This document shows positions 5,649-7,349 of a DNA stretch of 7,349 nucleotides, in pieces. The notes beneath the pieces were generated by a model, which saw only the letters and a program-made list of their open reading frames with translations, ran no database searches and was not told the origin of the DNA. Numbering within the stretch: position 1 is the first letter of the stretch; each line of letters opens with the position of its first letter. Made by a program: the position numbers and the translations under genes. The stretch spans positions 1 through 7,349 of the forward strand of contig JAQXNQ010000383.1 in the NCBI GenBank assembly GCA_029098085.1. The letters are read 5' to 3'. The DNA is from Oscillospiraceae bacterium (GTDB taxonomy: Bacteria > Bacillota > Clostridia > Oscillospirales > Ruminococcaceae).

Positions 5649-6194
5649 GTGGAACTGCGAAAACGAAAATCCAACCGGCTGAAGGATTATGATTACAGTG
5701 AAACTGGCGCGTATTTTATCACGATCTGTGTAAAGGAGAAACACTGTATTTTAAGCACAATTGTAGGGGACGGCGTCCTCGACGTCCCCGGTAAATCCTC
5801 CAATTCATCCGGCATTTTCCGTGCGGAGGTTTTGCTTACCGATATCGGTGCGATCATTCAGAATCAGCTTGAAGAAATGCGCCAAACCTATGACCATATC
5901 CTGATAGACAGCTATGTTATTATGCCAAATCACATACATTTGCTGCTATCTTTAAGAGAGCAAGCACCGGCAGGTGATTCGGGGACGTCGAGGACGCCGT
6001 CCCCTACCAATGCGAGTATCCCAAGTTTTGTTTCCTGTCTGAAGCGTTTTACAAACAAAAAAGCAGGTTTTGATATTTGGCAGCGTTCCTATCACGACCA
6101 CATCATACGAAGTGAAGAGGATTATTGGCTGCATCGGCAATATATCGAACAAAATCCACAGCGCTGGGCGGAAGACGAATACCATTACCAGTAA
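5649..6194 (+). CDS. REP-associated tyrosine transposase (RAYT, HUH / IS200-like family)
   Basis: A 181-residue Y1 HUH nuclease. The N-terminal RKRKSNRLKDYDYSETGAYF (4-23) is typical of clostridial RAYTs. The HUH motif is H95-I-H97 in MPNHIHLLL. The expected catalytic tyrosine is Y165 in QYIEQNPQRW. IWQRSYHDHIIR (143-154) is also conserved. RAYTs cut and join single-stranded DNA at REP palindromes headed by GTAG/GGAG. The start is the GTG at 5649-5651, 3 nt after the rqcH TAA in the same frame, with AAGGAA upstream; no better in-frame start exists. The gene is clearly richer in A+T than rqcH and valS, which suggests transfer. Two REP copies lie inside the frame (codons 39-47 and about 111-120). 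All key residues remain, so it may be active. It lies between rqcH and valS and is probably co-transcribed. Confidence 0.9.
   Translation: MELRKRKSNRLKDYDYSETGAYFITICVKEKHCILSTIVGDGVLDVPGKSSNSSGIFRAEVLLTDIGAIIQNQLEEMRQTYDHILIDSYVIMPNHIHLLLSLREQAPAGDSGTSRTPSPTNASIPSFVSCLKRFTNKKAGFDIWQRSYHDHIIRSEEDYWLHRQYIEQNPQRWAEDEYHYQ
5763..5789 (+). repeat. REP-like palindrome, copy 1, inside the RAYT coding frame
   Basis: A GTAG head (5763-5766) followed by a palindrome: GGGGACG (5766-5772) pairs with CGTCCCC (5783-5789) over a 10-nt loop. GTAG plus an imperfect palindrome is the hallmark of RAYT-mobilised REP elements. At 27 nt it fills codons 39-47 exactly, read as VGDGVLDVP. Confidence 0.85.
5981..6007 (-). 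repeat. REP-like palindrome, copy 2, inverted, inside the RAYT coding frame
   Basis: An exact 27/27 reverse complement of copy 1, with the GTAG head at 6004-6007 on the minus strand. It is read through in the plus frame as GTSRTPSPT (residues 112-120), between the HUH motif and the C-terminal helices. It interrupts no key motif. Confidence 0.85.
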
Positions 6195-6222
6195 ATCGTA
6201 TAGCCCACCGTTGTGCGCAGTT

Positions 6223-6248
6223 GTAGGGGACGGCGTCCTCGACGTCCC
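6223..6248 (+). repeat. REP-like palindrome, copy 3, downstream of RAYT
   Basis: Same orientation as copy 1 and identical for 26 nt; position 27 is G instead of C. The TT before the GTAG is also shared with copy 1. It lies 28 nt after the RAYT stop, outside any credible gene. Confidence 0.85.
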
Positions 6249-6326
6249 GCGATTCAGAAGGATTTTTTGATCAGGAAACTTGCAGAAAATCCATGCCCCC
6301 GGTATCCCGGGAATACCCATCGCTCC

Positions 6327-6355
6327 GCCAGTCCCGCAAGGCTGGCTGCTATAAA
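6327..6355 (+). promoter_or_regulatory. Possible extended -10 promoter and hairpin before valS
   Basis: TGC-TATAAA (6347-6355) resembles an extended -10 box but has no good -35 at 17 nt. Just upstream GCCAGTC (6327-6333) can pair with GGCTGGC (6340-6346), including one G-U. A near-palindrome lies at 6301-6317. This could give valS a second promoter independent of the T-box. The evidence is weak. Confidence 0.3.
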
Positions 6356-6403
6356 ATCCGCATGATCAAGATCCACATTCTTTCATAGAAAGGACGAATC
6401 CAA

Positions 6404-7349
6404 ATGCCCAAAAAACAACTGGAAAAAATGTACAACCCCAAGGATTTTGAAGAGCGCATCTACAAAACCTGGGAGGAGCGGGGCTACTTCACTCCCGACC
6501 CCGACAGCAAGGCGCCTGCCTACTCCATCGTGATGCCGCCCCCCAACATCACCGGTCAGCTGCACATGGGCCACGCGGTGGACAACACCCTGCAGGACAT
6601 TCTGATCCGCTGGAAGCGGATGCAGGGCTACTGCACCCTCTGGCTGCCCGGCACTGACCACGCCTCCATCGCCACCGAGGCCAAGATCGTCGAGGCCATG
6701 CGCAAGGAGGGTGTCACCAAGGAGGAGATCGGCCGGGAAGCCTTCCTGGAGCGGGCCTGGGACTGGAAGAAGCAGTACGGCGGCCGCATCGTCACCCAGC
6801 TGCGCAAGATGGGCTCCTCCTGCGACTGGTCCAGAGAGCGGTTCACCATGGACGAGGGCTGCTCTGAAGCGGTGGTCACCGTCTTCAAACGGCTGTATGA
6901 CAAGGGCCTGATCTACCGGGGCAACCGGATGGTCAACTGGTGTCCCCACTGCGACACCTCCATCTCGGACGCCGAGGTGGAATACACCGAGCAGGAGGGC
7001 AATTTCTGGCACCTGCTCTACCCGGTCAAGGAGACCGGCGAGATGCTGGAGCTGGCCACCACCCGTCCCGAGACCATGCTGGGCGATACCGCCGTGGCCA
7101 TCAACGGCGATGACCCCCGCTACGCCCATCTCCACGGCTGCCATGTGATCCTGCCCCTGCTGAACAAGGAGATCCCCATCGTCTGCGACGAGCACGCCGA
7201 TATGGAAAAGGGCACCGGCGTTGTGAAAATCACCCCCGCCCATGACCCCAACGACTACGAGGTGGGTCTGCGTCATGATCTGCCCATCGTCCGGGTCTTC
7301 ACCTATGACGGTCGTATGACCGGCGCCGCCGACAAGGCCGCAGCCGACG
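6404..7349 (+). CDS. valS: Valyl-tRNA synthetase ValS, N-terminal part
   Basis: The first 315 codons of a class I aminoacyl-tRNA synthetase that runs off the right edge. It charges tRNA-Val with valine and hydrolyses mischarged Thr-tRNA-Val. PPPNITGQLHMGHA (45-58) holds the HIGH-type ATP site as HMGH (54-57). LPGTDHASIATE (81-92) is the usual ValS block; many relatives have GTDHAGIAT, so Ser88 is a small variation. NWCPHCDTSISDAEVEY (178-194) follows. The CP1 editing domain begins with ATTRPETMLGDTAVAI (218-233) and continues to GTGVVKITPAHDPNDY (270-285). The KMSKS loop lies beyond the window. The ATG at 6404-6406 has AAAGGA 8 nt upstream. No T-box stands directly before it; the valine T-box is 2.6 kb upstream, ahead of rqcH, with the RAYT between. 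Confidence 0.96.
   Translation, partial: MPKKQLEKMYNPKDFEERIYKTWEERGYFTPDPDSKAPAYSIVMPPPNITGQLHMGHAVDNTLQDILIRWKRMQGYCTLWLPGTDHASIATEAKIVEAMRKEGVTKEEIGREAFLERAWDWKKQYGGRIVTQLRKMGSSCDWSRERFTMDEGCSEAVVTVFKRLYDKGLIYRGNRMVNWCPHCDTSISDAEVEYTEQEGNFWHLLYPVKETGEMLELATTRPETMLGDTAVAINGDDPRYAHLHGCHVILPLLNKEIPIVCDEHADMEKGTGVVKITPAHDPNDYEVGLRHDLPIVRVFTYDGRMTGAADKAAAD

Noticed and set aside
3837..5744. A 635-codon open frame on the minus strand opposite rqcH
   Set aside because: Its translation is low-complexity (rich in Gly, Val, Gln, His, Leu), as expected from the complement of a GC-rich gene. The plus-strand frame carries clear NFACT motifs.
5763..6248. The three 26-27 nt repeats as a CRISPR array
   Set aside because: Spacings are irregular (about 190-215 nt), orientation alternates, two copies lie inside a gene, and the GTAG-plus-palindrome form fits REP elements.
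5952..6320. A 122-codon minus-strand frame containing a SRTPSPT-like peptide
   Set aside because: The peptide comes from copy 3 of the repeat read on the minus strand. The rest is the complement of the RAYT gene, with no family resemblance.
6383..7276. A 297-codon minus-strand frame opposite valS
   Set aside because: No recognisable motifs, and it covers the unmistakable ValS HIGH and editing blocks on the plus strand.

Overview
The window looks like a GC-rich member of the Clostridia, probably of the Oscillospiraceae/Ruminococcaceae type. This is inferred from strong AGGAGG ribosome-binding sites, a T-box leader, a cobalamin riboswitch, a clostridial-style CbiMNQO operon, and an RqcH/NFACT gene next to valS. 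There is no rRNA or other taxonomic marker.

Left half (about 1-3360, minus strand): one cobalt-uptake and cobalamin operon, read right to left. An extended -10 promoter (3332-3360) drives a cobalamin riboswitch (3145-3321). Next come a candidate antiterminator, an intrinsic terminator (3020-3051) and a second hairpin, then cbiM, cbiN, cbiQ, cbiO and the first 33 codons of cbiK, which runs off the left edge. CbiMNQO is an energy-coupling-factor Co2+ transporter and CbiK inserts cobalt into sirohydrochlorin. The operon therefore imports cobalt and delivers it to the anaerobic B12 pathway, and would be shut off when cobalamin is plentiful. A terminator-like stem-loop lies between cbiN and cbiQ.

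Middle (3361-3878): a divergent control region. It holds an unexplained inverted-repeat block (3423-3466), a near-consensus promoter (3521-3549) and a complete T-box leader (about 3556-3838). Stem I, the specifier loop, the antiterminator and the terminator can all be traced by eye. The specifier reads GUA (valine) and the antiterminator bulge begins UGGU, which fits a tRNA with discriminator A, as tRNA-Val has.

Right half (3879-7349, plus strand): rqcH (ribosome quality control, C-terminal alanine tailing), then a REP-associated tyrosine transposase (RAYT), then the start of valS, which runs off the right edge. The valine T-box sits in front of rqcH rather than valS, so rqcH and probably valS respond to uncharged tRNA-Val. 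The RAYT has lower GC than its neighbours, starts 3 nt after the rqcH stop, and appears to have been inserted between rqcH and valS.

The most unusual feature is a 26-27 nt REP-like palindrome with a GTAG head. It occurs three times within 0.5 kb: twice inside the RAYT reading frame in opposite orientations, replacing or adding nine codons each time without breaking the frame, and once just downstream.
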